From contig CANNZV010000258.1 in the NCBI GenBank assembly GCA_947561585.1, positions 62,001 through 126,000 on the forward strand: a stretch of DNA of 64,000 nt, written 5' to 3'. This DNA comes from Caprella mutica. Taxonomy: Eukaryota > Arthropoda > Malacostraca > Amphipoda > Caprellidae. Position 1 is the first letter of the stretch. Each line of letters starts with the position of its first letter. Below, piece by piece: positions 35,613 through 46,847 of the stretch. The translations under genes and the position numbers were made by a program. The notes under the pieces are model-generated. The model searched no databases. It was given only the letters and a program-made list of their open reading frames with translations, and was not told the DNA's origin.

Positions 35613-36399
35613 TTATTTCTTTGAAATATAGACCATTAATTAATCTTCTTTTATTAAATACTCAACTTACTAATCGAGGCTGACGACAACACTACAAAAT
35701 ATAGCTTCTAATAATAATAATAATTTAAATACGATACCCTTTAGCGGGCACTGACCGATAAACTCGTCAGATTGTTCTAAATTTTTAGTATGTCATAGTT
35801 TAACACTTTTCGAGATATTTTCATTCCTGTCGATTTCTTTAAAAAAAATTTTTTTTTAACTGATATTTCTATTGTAATTTCTATTCATTACTTGAAAGAC
35901 AACAATGTCTGTTATTGTCTGTGGTTTATCAATACAATATAATGGTAGAAAAAAATGTGAGAAAAATAATGAACTAAAAGTAATGGTGTATAACTCGAGT
36001 GTTACTTGCCTGCTAAAAGGTTAAAATTGTGGAGATGTATGATATATACAAAATATATATTATGTTAAAAATAGTATACTTATTTTACATTTTAAATATA
36101 TACATGTAGTTATTATAATGGAGAATTTTATTGTTGATTTTAAACTACATTTTAAACTTTTTAATAAATTAAATTAATTTCCATTTAAACATTTTTTTAC
36201 ATTAAGAAGATACACTTGAACGAATCGTTTCTTCCATTTCTATTTTCGAAGGTTTGTCTTAACTTATCCCTTAGGTTTTGAATTACAAAACCTGTTCTTA
36301 TAATTTTTGGACTATTTAACTGATAAATTGTATTCTGGTTACCACCACAATCAGATTCTTTTAAATCAGTTTTATTTAAGGTAAGTGAAATCAAGAATA
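35613..36399. other. Interior of F5, nothing recognised
   Basis: AT-rich. The 115-codon minus frame at 36197-36544 runs through the inverted array and shows no domain. Confidence 0.4.
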
Positions 36400-36881
36400 A
36401 TGCTGTGGAATCTTCCATGATGGAATTTTCCAGCGGTGAAATATTCTGTGGTGGAATCTGAAATTTTACTGAGATTTGACTGAAGTATTGTAAAGGAATA
36501 CATAGTATACATTGAACCCTTTTTATCATAAAGAATAACTGCAATATAATTATATACTATACAGGGTGACCCACAAAAGAGTGTAACCAAATTTGAATCA
36601 TTCTAAATATTGTATTTATAAGTAGATAAGAAATAGAGTTCAAGTAAAATTGAAAATTAGATTTTTTTAATGTATCCAAGAACACCAAAGATCACCCTTC
36701 ACTTTGAGTCAATATAACTTAAAATCTACAGACTTTCATTTGGTTCTGTTGGAGATATTAAATTCCCACTGATGGTAACATTGGCGCATAAGTTACACCT
36801 CTTTTAGAAATATCAATAATAGAAAAACTGTACAAGTTATAAAGACGAAAATAATTGCAAACAATTAAAAAACCTTAAAGT

Positions 36882-37656
36882 TTATCTAAGTAAGATCATT
36901 AAAACGTATTCTGAAAGGTTTGCACAATTACCCCAATAAAATTCGACTAACACACATGCTGCAATCCACAAACTACGAAAAGCGGGAAGTCTTTGTCGCA
37001 TATTTTTGCATCTGACAGAAAATGGAGATTTCTTACCAAACCTAATAATAATTTGGATGAAGCTCATTTTCACCTTAATAGTGAAGTTCATTGGCAAAAC
37101 TTTAGATTCTGGGCAACTAAGAATCCCACAGAAATTCATTTTCTTCCTCAATATCCAGTTAAATTGACAGTATGGTGTGGCTTCATGTCATCGCGAATTA
37201 TTGGACCTTACTTTTTTGAGGATGTTGACTGTGTGACTAGATGGAAACATATACAGGCCTATGATTCAAAAATATCTCTTAAAAAGAGTTGGAAGACATT
37301 AACATAGAGAATATATGTATCCAACAAGATGGTGCTACACCTCATACAGCGAGGGAAACAATGGACATTCTGATAGAAAATTTTCCTCACCGGATTATCT
37401 TGCGCTTTAGTGATTCACTGTGGCTTCCCAGATCCCCAGATCTTAGTGCACTTTATATTTATCTTTGATGATATACCTTAAGGTAAAAATCTATAATTTT
37501 CAAACCCAAACTCTGAAAAAACTCAAAATAATTCAAGAAATTAGCAGGATTACTCCGGAGGTGTTCAGTAAAGTGATTGAAAACGTTATTGAAAGAGTAC
37601 ATTTCTATTTGAGTGTTTACGGACGGGATTTAAAGCATGTTGTACTTCATAATTAA
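36882..37656 (+). pseudogene. Mariner-like transposase pseudogene
   Basis: Four consecutive frames can be joined by eye. The first (about 36905-37010) includes LTHMLQSTNYEKREVFVAYF. The second (36993-37307) has the first catalytic block DEAHFHLN, then NFRFWATKNPTEIHF and LTVWCGFMSSRIIGPYFFED. The third (about 37287-37468) has QQDGATPHTARETMDIL and, 36 residues after that Asp, LPRSPDLSAL, then stops. The fourth (37465-37656) gives the C-terminal QEISRITPEVFSKVIENV and HVVLHN. All three catalytic Asp positions are readable, but frameshifts separate the segments. The N-terminal DNA-binding domain is not visible upstream. Confidence 0.93.
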
Positions 37657-37744
37657 ATATTTATTAAACTTTGAGTTTTCCTTCACTGTTTCCAGTAATT
37701 TGATTCTTTATATCTCTTACATTTTATTTACTATTGATATTTAC

Positions 37745-38090
37745 TTTTGCAGAATGCGAAATTTTACACGGCATTTATTTATTTATCTATCTATCATCTT
37801 GTTATTTGCTAAACTGAAAATGTATTCAACCAAATTGCCTGAAATTTGATCAGACTTTTGGTCATTGTCATGGTCATTTCATAACCTAAAATTATTTAAA
37901 CATATTGCATAAGACTTGGTGGAACGGTTTGTCAATGAGAATGGGTACCATTTGAATATATTTTTCAACAACATAAAGAGTATTTAACCAAATTGCCTAA
38001 AACTTAGTGGGACGATTGGTCATTATCCAGGAATCAGTTTAATAAATTTTGGAAGCGAACGGGTCAAAGGATAAAGTCTGTAAAGGCCAA
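37745..38090 (-). repeat. GACCTT-family repeat, copy 5, 3' part
   Basis: On the minus strand this holds the terminal hairpin-like block (TTCGCATTCTGCAAAAG), the AATAAATAAATGCC tract and two phrase repeats. It breaks off near 38090, and the matching 5' end is at 41243-41285. Confidence 0.75.
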
Positions 38091-38689
38091 GATTTCTATT
38101 CCTAAACGAAACAAACTCTATACTTCCAACTAGAATCGATGCGGAAAGTAAAACACTACAGAGAGAATAATGATATATTAAAGTATTATAATGGTACCTG
38201 ACATGAGAATAGTTAGGAGGTAGGAGAGCCTTGGTCCAGAAATCCTTTAGCTGAATGATTAGTCAAATGACTATAATGGAGCCAATTGACTAATGGTGGT
38301 CGGGTGTTTCAAAAAAATAGTGGACTATATATGGATGGAGTAAAAAACACAATTCTAACTAATCTAATTTACTAAATGATATTTGAAGAGAATTACAGCA
38401 AAGTTCCAATACTGGAACTACTATTTAGTTGGGACTATTTAAAAATTTAATGAATTATTGCAATAAAAAATGGAGATCAGAAGCGGGTCGGAGATGTGGT
38501 GACCCCGTGAACTAAGACCCTCCCCATTGGCATGAGGGAGAAGTTTTCCACTAACTTTAGAATAGAAAATTACGAACTTTAAGTAATAGTAATGGAAGTT
38601 ATTAATGGACAATAGTTTATACCGATTGGTTATACTAATTTAGTAATCTGAGTTATAAAGTTATCAAAGCTGTAGAGTTAAATTTCTAA

Positions 38690-39135
38690 GTTATCAAAGT
38701 TTCTAAGTTATCAAAGTTTCTAAGTTATCAAAGTTTCTAAGTTATCAAAGTTTCTAAGTTATCAAAGTTTCTAAGTTTTTACGTTATTACAGTTTTTACG
38801 TTATTAAAATTTCTAAGTTAATTTAAGTTTTTAAGTTATTAAAGTTTTTAAGTTAATCTAAGTTTTTAAGTTATTCTAAGTTTTTACGTTATTCTCAGTT
38901 TTTACGTTATTCTCAGTTTTTACGTCATTCTAAGTTGTTACGTCATTCTAAGTTTTTACGTTATTCTGAGTTTTTACGTTATTCTCAGTTTTTACGTTAT
39001 TCTCAGTTTTTACGTCATTCTAAGTTGTTACGTCATTCTAAGTTTTTACGTTATTCTGAGTTTTTACGTCATTCTAAGTTTTTACGTTATTCTGAGTTTT
39101 TACCTTATTCTGAGTTTTTACCTTATTCCAAGTTT
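38690..39135 (+). repeat. Minisatellite with about 17-bp period
   Basis: Begins as AAGTTTCTAAGTTATCA units, drifts to TTTTTACGTTATTCTCAG and TTTTTACGTCATTCTAAG. The 87-codon open frame over it (LRHSKFLRYSEF...) is only the translated repeat. Confidence 0.85.
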
Positions 39136-39530
39136 AAGTTATTCGGTTATAAATTATGTTTATGTTTAAATCTAGAATTAATTAAAGAGGCACAGTAATA
39201 AAAAGTTCGAAGATAATATGTAGATAGAGATGGAAAGGAAAAACGGCAGTCACTGAAAGTTACTTAAATATTCATGCCTATATTTAAAAGCAACCAACCC
39301 TCAGTTTATACTGCAGGACCGTTAGTACAGCGGTGTGCCCCAAGAATCTTCACCCGTCAGCCTTCTCCAAGTGTTTTAGCCTGTCATCTCCATTATATTT
39401 GATTATTATTTGTCATAAGGTAGATTTTAGTAGTCCTTATAAGTTACCAGGTTTAGTTAGACATCTCATAAACCTTAGGGCAACGTAGGTGAAAAGCCGT
39501 TAGAATTACTTTGACATCTCATAAGCCTTA

Positions 39531-40212
39531 AGCCCCGTCCAGACGGTCAAATTTTTTTTACAGAAGTGACAAACTTAATGACAAACTAAATGACAAACTT
39601 ATCGTCAGTTTTCAAGGAGTGTCTACACGGTCAAATTTTCTCGCCAAAAGTTTGAGGTTCACTGGCGTCATTTTCGTCAAAATTAATGTTATATATCGTG
39701 AAAATAAAAATTATATAACTTGGTATGTATATTTTTTAAATTTAGAACAGTATGAAACCAGAAAAAATAATTTGTTTTTAATGACAAAATATCGTCTTGA
39801 AAAGGATAGTCAAAAATAGATCATAGAAAACGATTCACAACGTAGGTAGCCTACCTATAACTTAGATCTAATACATTCTAATACAACCAAGTATTAAAGA
39901 GTCTGTAGTCAGCCATTGTAACTAGATAGATATTAAGTTTTAAAAAAATGAGGTTTTTATAGGTGTACCTAGCTGTAATAAACTAAAATGACGCGCAAAT
40001 AAAAAAAATATTATTGCCGGAAAGTCAGTGTGTACTTCAAACCTTATCGTCAGCAAATAGTTTGACAAACTTTTTGATGACGATATCCAACATGTTGGAA
40101 TAAAAAAACTGATGAAAAGTTTGACGGTTTGCTGACGCTAGGAAGTTATCGTCATTTAGTTTGTCATTAAGTTTGTCACTTCTCTGAAAAATTTGACCGT
40201 CTGGACGGGGCT
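39531..40212. mobile_element. PIF/Harbinger-type MITE with TTA target duplication
   Basis: The termini AGCCCCGTCCAGACGGTC are perfect inverted repeats, followed on both sides by GACAAACTTAATGACAAA-type words. TTA flanks both ends (39528-39530 and 40213-40215), which fits PIF/Harbinger. A paralogous copy of the flanking host sequence at 39457-39505 has ACCTTAGGGCAACGTAGGTG uninterrupted and acts as an empty-site control. Confidence 0.9.
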
Positions 40213-40599
40213 TTAGGGTAACGTAGGTGAACTGCCGATATGACAATAGGTAAGGAGTGAAAATAACCTGCTTTTGTGGAGACTCAAAATGAACTGATTA
40301 ATTGAATTTACAGTCACTGCGTTGCCGAATTCTGAACAGTTGGTTGCCAAAGGCTAAAAATTCTAGCAACCCAGCGACTGCCAAATGAAAATATAGCATA
40401 ATGAAGAAATTAATTTAGCAGGGAAGAACAGTTTTAATTAATAGATGAATTAGATGAGGTATTTCAAATTTTGGTATAATAAATACTATAATTTTAAATA
40501 ATTCGGTCTCATTTTAATAGAATTTTAAATATACTTCTAAATATTTTTAATCTACTTTAGATTTTTAAACAATTTTAATCCATTTTTAATCTACTTTAA

Positions 40600-40690
40600 T
40601 GGTGGTTGGATGACTTTAATGGTGGTCCGATGTCTTATATGGTGGCCAGATGACTTATAAGGTAGTCGAATGACTTATATGGTGGTCGGG
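40600..40690 (+). repeat. Short tandem array ATGGTGGTCGGATGACTT
   Basis: Four to five degenerate units of about 20 bp; a related single unit occurs at about 38285-38310. Confidence 0.7.
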
Positions 40691-41242
40691 TATGTATCTG
40701 CAACTAGGGATATATCTTCTCCAGCGTAAGGTTTGGCCAGGACCAACGGCACTGAAATCAAACAATAGAATTAGCTCACCTAACCATTGAAAGTAAACAC
40801 TTGCCAAATACCAAGGATTGGTAGCTAGGCAATTGTTAATAAACAATAGAGCACACAAAAGTATAATAACACATACCTATAAATTATGTGCAGCAAGATT
40901 AACGCTAATAAAGAAACTTACCAAGGAGAGAGAGGACACCGGACTAACGTTATAGCTTTCAATTAGGTGCAAAGCGATTCAGCCGACCAAATTGAAACCA
41001 CCTATATACTTATACCCATGCACCGAGATACCCAGTTACAGGAGTCGCATCCAATCAGAGAGTTCGAAATGGTTTAAAAAGAGTACCGCCCTCAAATTGG
41101 CTATAAATCGAAATGAAAGATAGTACGAACTCACTGATTAGTCGCGGAATGAATGGTAGATATAAGTGTTCGAAATAAATATAAGTGTTCGAACAGCAAC
41201 TGAAAAACCCATATGATTGTATCCAGTCCTATTTATAAACGG

Positions 41243-41285
41243 GGGCGAAGGTATGCCCTCAACCGAGTGCATGTAATCTAATTCT
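41243..41285 (-). repeat. GACCTT-family repeat, copy 5, 5' end
   Basis: The reverse complement reads ATTACATGCACTCGGTTGAG then GCATACCTTCGCCCCC, the family's 5' terminus separated from 37745-38090. Confidence 0.75.
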
Positions 41286-41463
41286 AAATGGGGAGTAACT
41301 TATGCGCCACCCGTAATAAGCACAATACGGTAGTAGAATGGATACATTTTTATTTTACTTATTACTCATTTTAAATTTACTTTTACACTATTTTTCATCT
41401 ACTTATAAATACCGTATTTATATTAATTCGAAGTTGGTACACTTTTTTGTGGGTCATCCTGTA

Positions 41464-44039
41464 TAGTATAGATTGGATCGAAAATGTACCAAATTTGTAT
41501 AACTTACATAAAAAATATATTAAATTAAGTCTTCTTTCCTGTTGGTATTAATTAGGCGTCGACCGTTACAAAAATGATGAAACCAGTTTTGAAATCATAT
41601 CTGACTTTCCTGATGTTTCCTCTATTGAATATTAAATTTCAAATTAAATATTCGTGTTGCCAATAGTCATATCTTGGCATCATCCAAGTTAATTGTCGGT
41701 GTGAATAAGTTGGTAAGTTAGCTCAGTTAAGCCAAAGATTTACAAGTGAGAGACTTTTAAACCTTCACAAATATTCAGAAAGTCCTGGATTTTGTTTGGG
41801 CAAAGTGACCCGTTCATCTGTTGGCCTGAACTTATCGGCGAAATAAATCAAAATAAGATGCTTAAGTCTATTGTCAAAAGAGTGTGTGAAATATGAAAAG
41901 AGTCGTACTCATTCCAGAGCTGCAACGGATGTTCTCAACTGGAATCTCAGATAAATCGACTGCTATTTATTACCATCTTTGAAGTCGTGATTGAGCCGAA
42001 TATAAAGTCATTTATAGACATTGTCGGAAAAATGAAGATTTGTGCCAAAACAGAGTTTCATTACTTACTTTAATAAGAATTATTATATAATTCATGTAAT
42101 TATTAGATCTTTTTATAATCCATATAACCTATAATTAAAAATTAGCGTGAAGTACCACATTCGCTTTGAACTCAAAGTTGTGAATGAATACACGTATCAA
42201 TTTTACTCTCCAAATGATAATACCTTGAATAAGAAATTAACGCTCTACAGCTTTTCCAATACAAAGCCTATGTAGATTGACGCGATTGTAAGCAAGTTCC
42301 ACTTCAGTGATTTCACTCTACTTTCAGGCCTGTGTATCCATTGATAACAATAATCAACCTTAATAAAAGTATAAGTATACGAAGCAAAATATTTATCTCA
42401 ACAAGCCTCAACACTGCTAATTTGCTAACAATTTGCCTCAGAGAAAATAACAATTGGATGACTTCTTCAAAACCGTAAGCAAATATTATCGAGTACTAGA
42501 TTCGCAATTATTTCAAATTATTATGCACTATAGGTTCTACAGATATTTATAGAAAAAATTTAATAAACTGCAATATTTATATTCGAAAATAGGAAAGAGT
42601 TTGAAACAAAAAATATTAAATATCAACTTTAATTATCACAGCTTGTTACAAAGTAAAATTATTTATGTTATTGTAATAGTTAATAATTTTTTTAGTAATT
42701 TATTATTTGTCCGTAATTTGCCATAATCTAATTTATATTCGCTATCAAATCTACTCTATCCAGTAGATTGGTGAAAGAAACCAGAAAACAGCAACCTTAT
42801 ACTCATGCCTAAGTATAAGGAAGTAGGGTGAGTATAGATCTGGTGTCGGGTTTGTGTAGAATCTAGATCTGAAAGTCTACCTCAGTAAATTTGTAATACA
42901 TTATTCAAAGTATTCATCTTATGTGCATAAACCTATAATTCCTTCATACCCAGAATGTCTTCGCAGAAACAAAATTATGATATCCTCCTACTTATAAGAA
43001 AAGTAAATTTATGCAGGAATTGCAATTTGAAGAAGATTTGTAACCAAATTTATATATTTTCTTATGATTTTTCTAACTCAGTAAGAACCAGTTGGTACAT
43101 TTTAAAATGATCGGGCATCCTATATACGAACAAAAAAATTCTACGGCAGATTCGATAAATAATACTATCGGGTTCAATATTCTGTCAATGAATAAAGAAT
43201 TGTCTTCTGTTACTAATAACACACTATGTTTGTACCTACTGTTTGTTGATGAGTTGTCGGTCTCAATCAGCAGTGAGGGATAAACAGATTCTGGTGAACA
43301 ATGCGATGGGATGACACTCTCTGTTTGCTTAGTCAGCTCCACTGGCCTACTGGTTTATTGTGCGAAGTTCGTCTGTTGATTTAATTGTGTAAAGTAAATG
43401 TGTGAAAGTATTGGGCAAATTCAATCAGTCTCCAAAGTTTTGGTAAATAACAGGAAAGACGTATTTGCTCACGAAGGAAAGCTTTTAGTTGAAACTGAGG
43501 CAAATGAAGTTAACAAAATGCAAAATGGATAAACTTAGAGATTAAAACTATCCAACTCTTAGATTTAATGGTCTTTAAATTTTGATCCTGCTAATATTAA
43601 TATTCTTTTTATAATTACTAAATATTCATTTGCATTCTCTGTAATTTATAAATTTATCAATCTGATCTATTGAATTTTTTTTTAACTGCATGTTTAAGTA
43701 AGCTACGAAATGTTTGCTATAATTTTCATCATTGGGTGAGAGTAGCAGATAAAGGGAACGCATGAATCACCGTCAGTCAGTCTTGTGATTGTTGGGGAAG
43801 TTACGAAAAAGTTACAAAATTTTGGCATTGAAATAATTCTTATGCCCTACCCATTTGAAGGGAAATTATAATTTTTTTAAGTATTAAAAGAAAATAGTTT
43901 ATCTATCCGGATACGAACTATTTTTTACTGAGGTAGGTATCTCTTATACTGCCTATCGTCATACAAGTTATCTCCAGTCACACATTAATAATATTTTCAT
44001 CAATCTGATCAGATATTTGTAAAATCTATACTAATAATT
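41464..44039. other. AT-rich spacer, no gene supported
   Basis: Opposed 89- and 63-codon frames at 43073-43342 overlap and match nothing I know. No repeats with clear ends. Confidence 0.45.
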
Positions 44040-44320
44040 TCCTTGGTGTGTTTATTTATTTGGTGTCAGCTTTTACACGACGGGTATTAAACCTGGAGAT
44101 TGTAACTATGATACGCACGAGAATATATTGACTTGATATTTAAATTCCCTGTTTTTATTCAATTAATAAATGTATTTTATCTTTGAAATAAATTAGACTA
44201 TGCAGAAAATTTAATTTTAATTGAATTCATTAAAAGTAACGTAATAACGGGTAATAAATTGGTATTGATGATGACCCGTTACTTTTAACGGGAAAGTACA
44301 CTAGTTATCTAGTAATTTGC
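44040..44320 (-). repeat. Dispersed repeat, inverted copy of 62695-62930
   Basis: The blocks GTAATAACGGGTAATAAATT, GGTATTGATGATG and GGGAAAGTACACTAGT are all found reverse-complemented at 62695-62770. Homology continues through CTATGATACGCAC. The ends are unknown. Confidence 0.75.
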
Positions 44321-44427
44321 GAATGTAGACTGCACTACATTTTGATTGGAGAGTACATAAATAACATCACATAAAGATCTGCACTTTGTCTCAGACATGT
44401 ACTCATTGCTCAACAGCAACTTGTTAA

Positions 44428-44982
44428 GGGGATCGTTCCGGGTTTTTGGGATGTACCACTAATAATTGTCCGATTGAGCTGAGATTTTAACATAAGGTGT
44501 AAAGTGAAAAAAAATCATATGCTCTCTTTTTGAGATTTTTTCATTTTGGGGCCCCCCTCCCCCGTGGGGGTCGAAAAACCTTCTTTTTCGACCCCCCCCG
44601 GGAAACTATAGAACGGCTTGGGGGTTGGTGCTACAGAAAAATTTATTGAAGCTAATATGTTCTCTACTACTATCCTAAGGTCGTCTAGAAGCCCTTTTTT
44701 TGAATTTCGATCTGAAAAATTTTTTATTTGAAAAAAAAAAAAAAAAATCATTTTTTTTTTTTTTTTTTTTTTTTCAAAAAATAAATTGTTTATAGAAAAC
44801 TTAAGAGGAAAAGGGCTTCTAGACGACCTTAGGAATTTCGGTCTGAACATATTAGCTCTTATACATTTTTCTGTAGCACCAACCCCCAAAACGTTCTATA
44901 CTTTTGAACGTGGAAAATTTGAGAAAAATGGTACCTAGATAATGGAGGAAGAAAGAAAGTTTTCAATTTTTTTTTTTTTTAA

Positions 44983-45014
<32 letters not shown>

Positions 45015-45287
45015 AAAAATAATATTTATGCTTTTCGGGGGTCAACCCAGGCAGCGACGAAGCCTTCAACCATAAATGGGAGGCAAAAAAACAACAGAAA
45101 CAACACAAAAACAACCTCCAAAACAACCTCAAAACAACCTAACCCCCAAACTGAGAAGCGTGTTTGACACACTTACAAACGTGCTAGGTGAATGAAATTT
45201 TTTGTGAGTTTTCTTTGATAGATTTGCAAGGTAACTAAATAAAAAAAAAAAAACGAAAGAAATGTCAAAAAGACCGGAACGATTCCC
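44428..45287. mobile_element. TTAA-flanked element with internal palindrome
   Basis: The ends GGGGATCGTTCCGGGTTTTT and GGGAATCGTTCCGGTCTTTT (reverse complement of the right) are flanked by TTAA on both sides (44424-44427, 45288-45291). That points to the piggyBac or Kolobok groups. Inside, 44605-44905 is a near-perfect palindrome. Its arms carry GGGGGTTGGTGCTACAGAAA and CTAAGGTCGTCTAGAAGCCC, and an A-run/T-run core lies at about 44725-44775. A hairpin GGGGGTCGAAAAACC/TTTTTCGACCCCC sits at 44563-44600. Non-coding. Confidence 0.88.
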
Positions 45288-45291
45288 TTAA

Positions 45292-46279
45292 TGTACGGTA
45301 TTGTTGTGTGTACAGTTGATTGGGAGTGTTTAATCTAACAAGTGGAAGCAATAGAGTTAACGAAGGAGCCATGAAAGAAGATCACTGATAATGACTGATC
45401 ATCACTCACATTGTGGTAATGCCAAACTAGTTTCTCCCTCACACTCCTTTGATAAATGTGACCAGTTCATTTCAGAGGTCTACAAATCAACTCCCAGTAG
45501 AAAGGCTCTCCTTAGAAAACTTACATCTGTTATAGGTCCATAGGTAGACATCTTGTTGAGACAACAAACGATCCAAGGAAGTATGCCTGGTTCCAACAAC
45601 GAATGGTTCTTGCGATCCAGAGAAGGAATGCCTTTAACATCATTCAGACGCAAAGGAGAGGTTTAAGGGCCATCGAATGCATCGATTGTGAGTATCTTCT
45701 GCCCTTCCTTACTATCTCAGTTGTAAGTTCCTTTACGAATTTCCCATGCTGTGAAGATTTTTTTGTTCATGTTTTTAATGGTAAAATATTATCTTTTTAA
45801 GCAAAAATACTTAATTGTATTAAAACACTAGTAGAACAGTTAGGTGTAGAATATAGCCAACACATCTCTAAATATTCAGATTGGGCTCCCAGGTATCATG
45901 CCATTTATTCACCATTGAGGAAGCGAAATATATCAAATAGATGAGTTTACTGCAGTTCTCTTCATTCAGTTACTTCTCTTCTGCTGGCAATCACTCTCCT
46001 ACCCACGGTTCCAGCGCTATGTGTGAAAAAGTAGTGAATAAGATGATGTTTTGACAGCTTTTAAATTTTAAGAAGAAAACTAACATTTATACGAAACACA
46101 CCATAGAAGAAAAATTAGCTAGTCTCTCTCTTCCACCTTACTTATACGACAAATGACACCAGCTTCCCAGCAGGCCTCCGATTACAGCCTCGAATTTCTA
46201 TTCTATTTCTTTTGCTGCACGATAAGAAGTACAGATAGTGCAAGGCACCGCTGAAAGTTTGCTTGGAGTTTTCTTATTA
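45292..46279. other. Spacer, no supported gene
   Basis: Includes moderately GC-rich stretches (45300-45720) with a 65-codon frame, but no recognisable domain or splice-supported exon. Confidence 0.4.
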
Positions 46280-46480
46280 GGGCTGCTTCACACATCACCA
46301 ATATCCCTCCGGGACGTTACCGGTCAGTGATTTTTGATCACTGAGGAGAACCGGTAGTGTGTGAATAGGTCCATTGAAATTAATGTAACGATATATATTT
46401 TCACTGACACTGAATCACTGAGAGGAGAGTGACGGACCGGTGACGTGCCGGACGGATATCGGTGATGTGTGAAGCAGCCT
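46280..46480. mobile_element. PIF/Harbinger-type MITE (201 bp)
   Basis: The ends GGGCTGCTTCACACATCACC and AGGCTGCTTCACACATCACC (reverse complement) are inverted repeats extending about 40 bp with ATATCC. TTA lies on both sides (46277-46279 and 46481-46483), one terminal base mismatched. The interior contains GACCGGT-type GC-rich words. Confidence 0.85.
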
Positions 46481-46847
46481 TTAATGAGTTGGGTGTGGAC
46501 TGTGTAGCGACACCCTGATAATTATTATGAATATTATTATGTATACCACAGACATTTAATGAGTGTTTCTCAGCTATAACATGAGTTTTATTTTGAAGGA
46601 CTGAATATAATGCATATTTTCAACAGTATTCAATAGGTCTGACAAAAACACTTTTACGATATTTCACTCCATCCTAAATCTTTCAAACGGTTAAATTATT
46701 TTTAAAAGTGATTTAAAAATTAGTCACGAAGCTCATTAAAATATTATTCATTTTGAAATAACAGAGGTTTTATTATAACTAAATATTAGTTATTCCCAAT
46801 AATTTACGTTTTTTTGATAAACGGAAACACATAAATATATCCATTAG

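Larger units (their letters stand above)
34951..36472. mobile_element. Foldback element F5 with TTCCACC-repeat ends
   Basis: Left-end words are GTGGAAAGTTCCACCAGGAG, GGATTCCACCGG and GCGGAAAATTCCACCATGGA (to 35040). The right side 36400-36472 is inverted (TGTGGAATCTTCCATGATGG, AATTTTCCAGCGGTG). Architecture matches F1-F4, but the repeat word is different and I find no exact 9-bp duplication. A GACCTT-family copy lies inside. Confidence 0.55.
38091..41242. mobile_element. Large unclassified insertion within GACCTT copy 5
   Basis: The two parts of GACCTT copy 5 are separated by this segment, so it looks like an insertion. It contains a 17-bp array, a PIF-type MITE and an approximately 20-bp ATGGTGGTCGGATGACTT array. 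I could not identify its ends or any coding capacity, and more than one event may be involved. Confidence 0.4.
36562..41461 (+). mobile_element. Mariner-like element, disrupted, TA flanks
   Basis: The left end CAGGGTGACCCACAAAAGAG and right end CAGGATGACCCACAAAAAAG (reverse complement) are inverted repeats. Homology continues inward for about 100 bp (ATTTATAAGTAGAT blocks). TA flanks both ends (36560-36561, 41462-41463). It carries a transposase pseudogene on the plus strand and has been enlarged to 4.9 kb by nested insertions between the gene and the right end. Confidence 0.9.

Noticed and set aside
38935..39198. 87-codon LRHSKFLRYSEF protein
   Set aside because: Translated 17-bp minisatellite.
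38091..41242. An LTR retrotransposon in the large insertion
   Set aside because: I looked for direct terminal repeats beginning TG and ending CA, a primer-binding site and gag/pol motifs and found none.
44515..44889. 124-codon minus-strand frame
   Set aside because: Runs through A-run/T-run and palindrome of a TTAA element, giving a poly-lysine/phenylalanine product.
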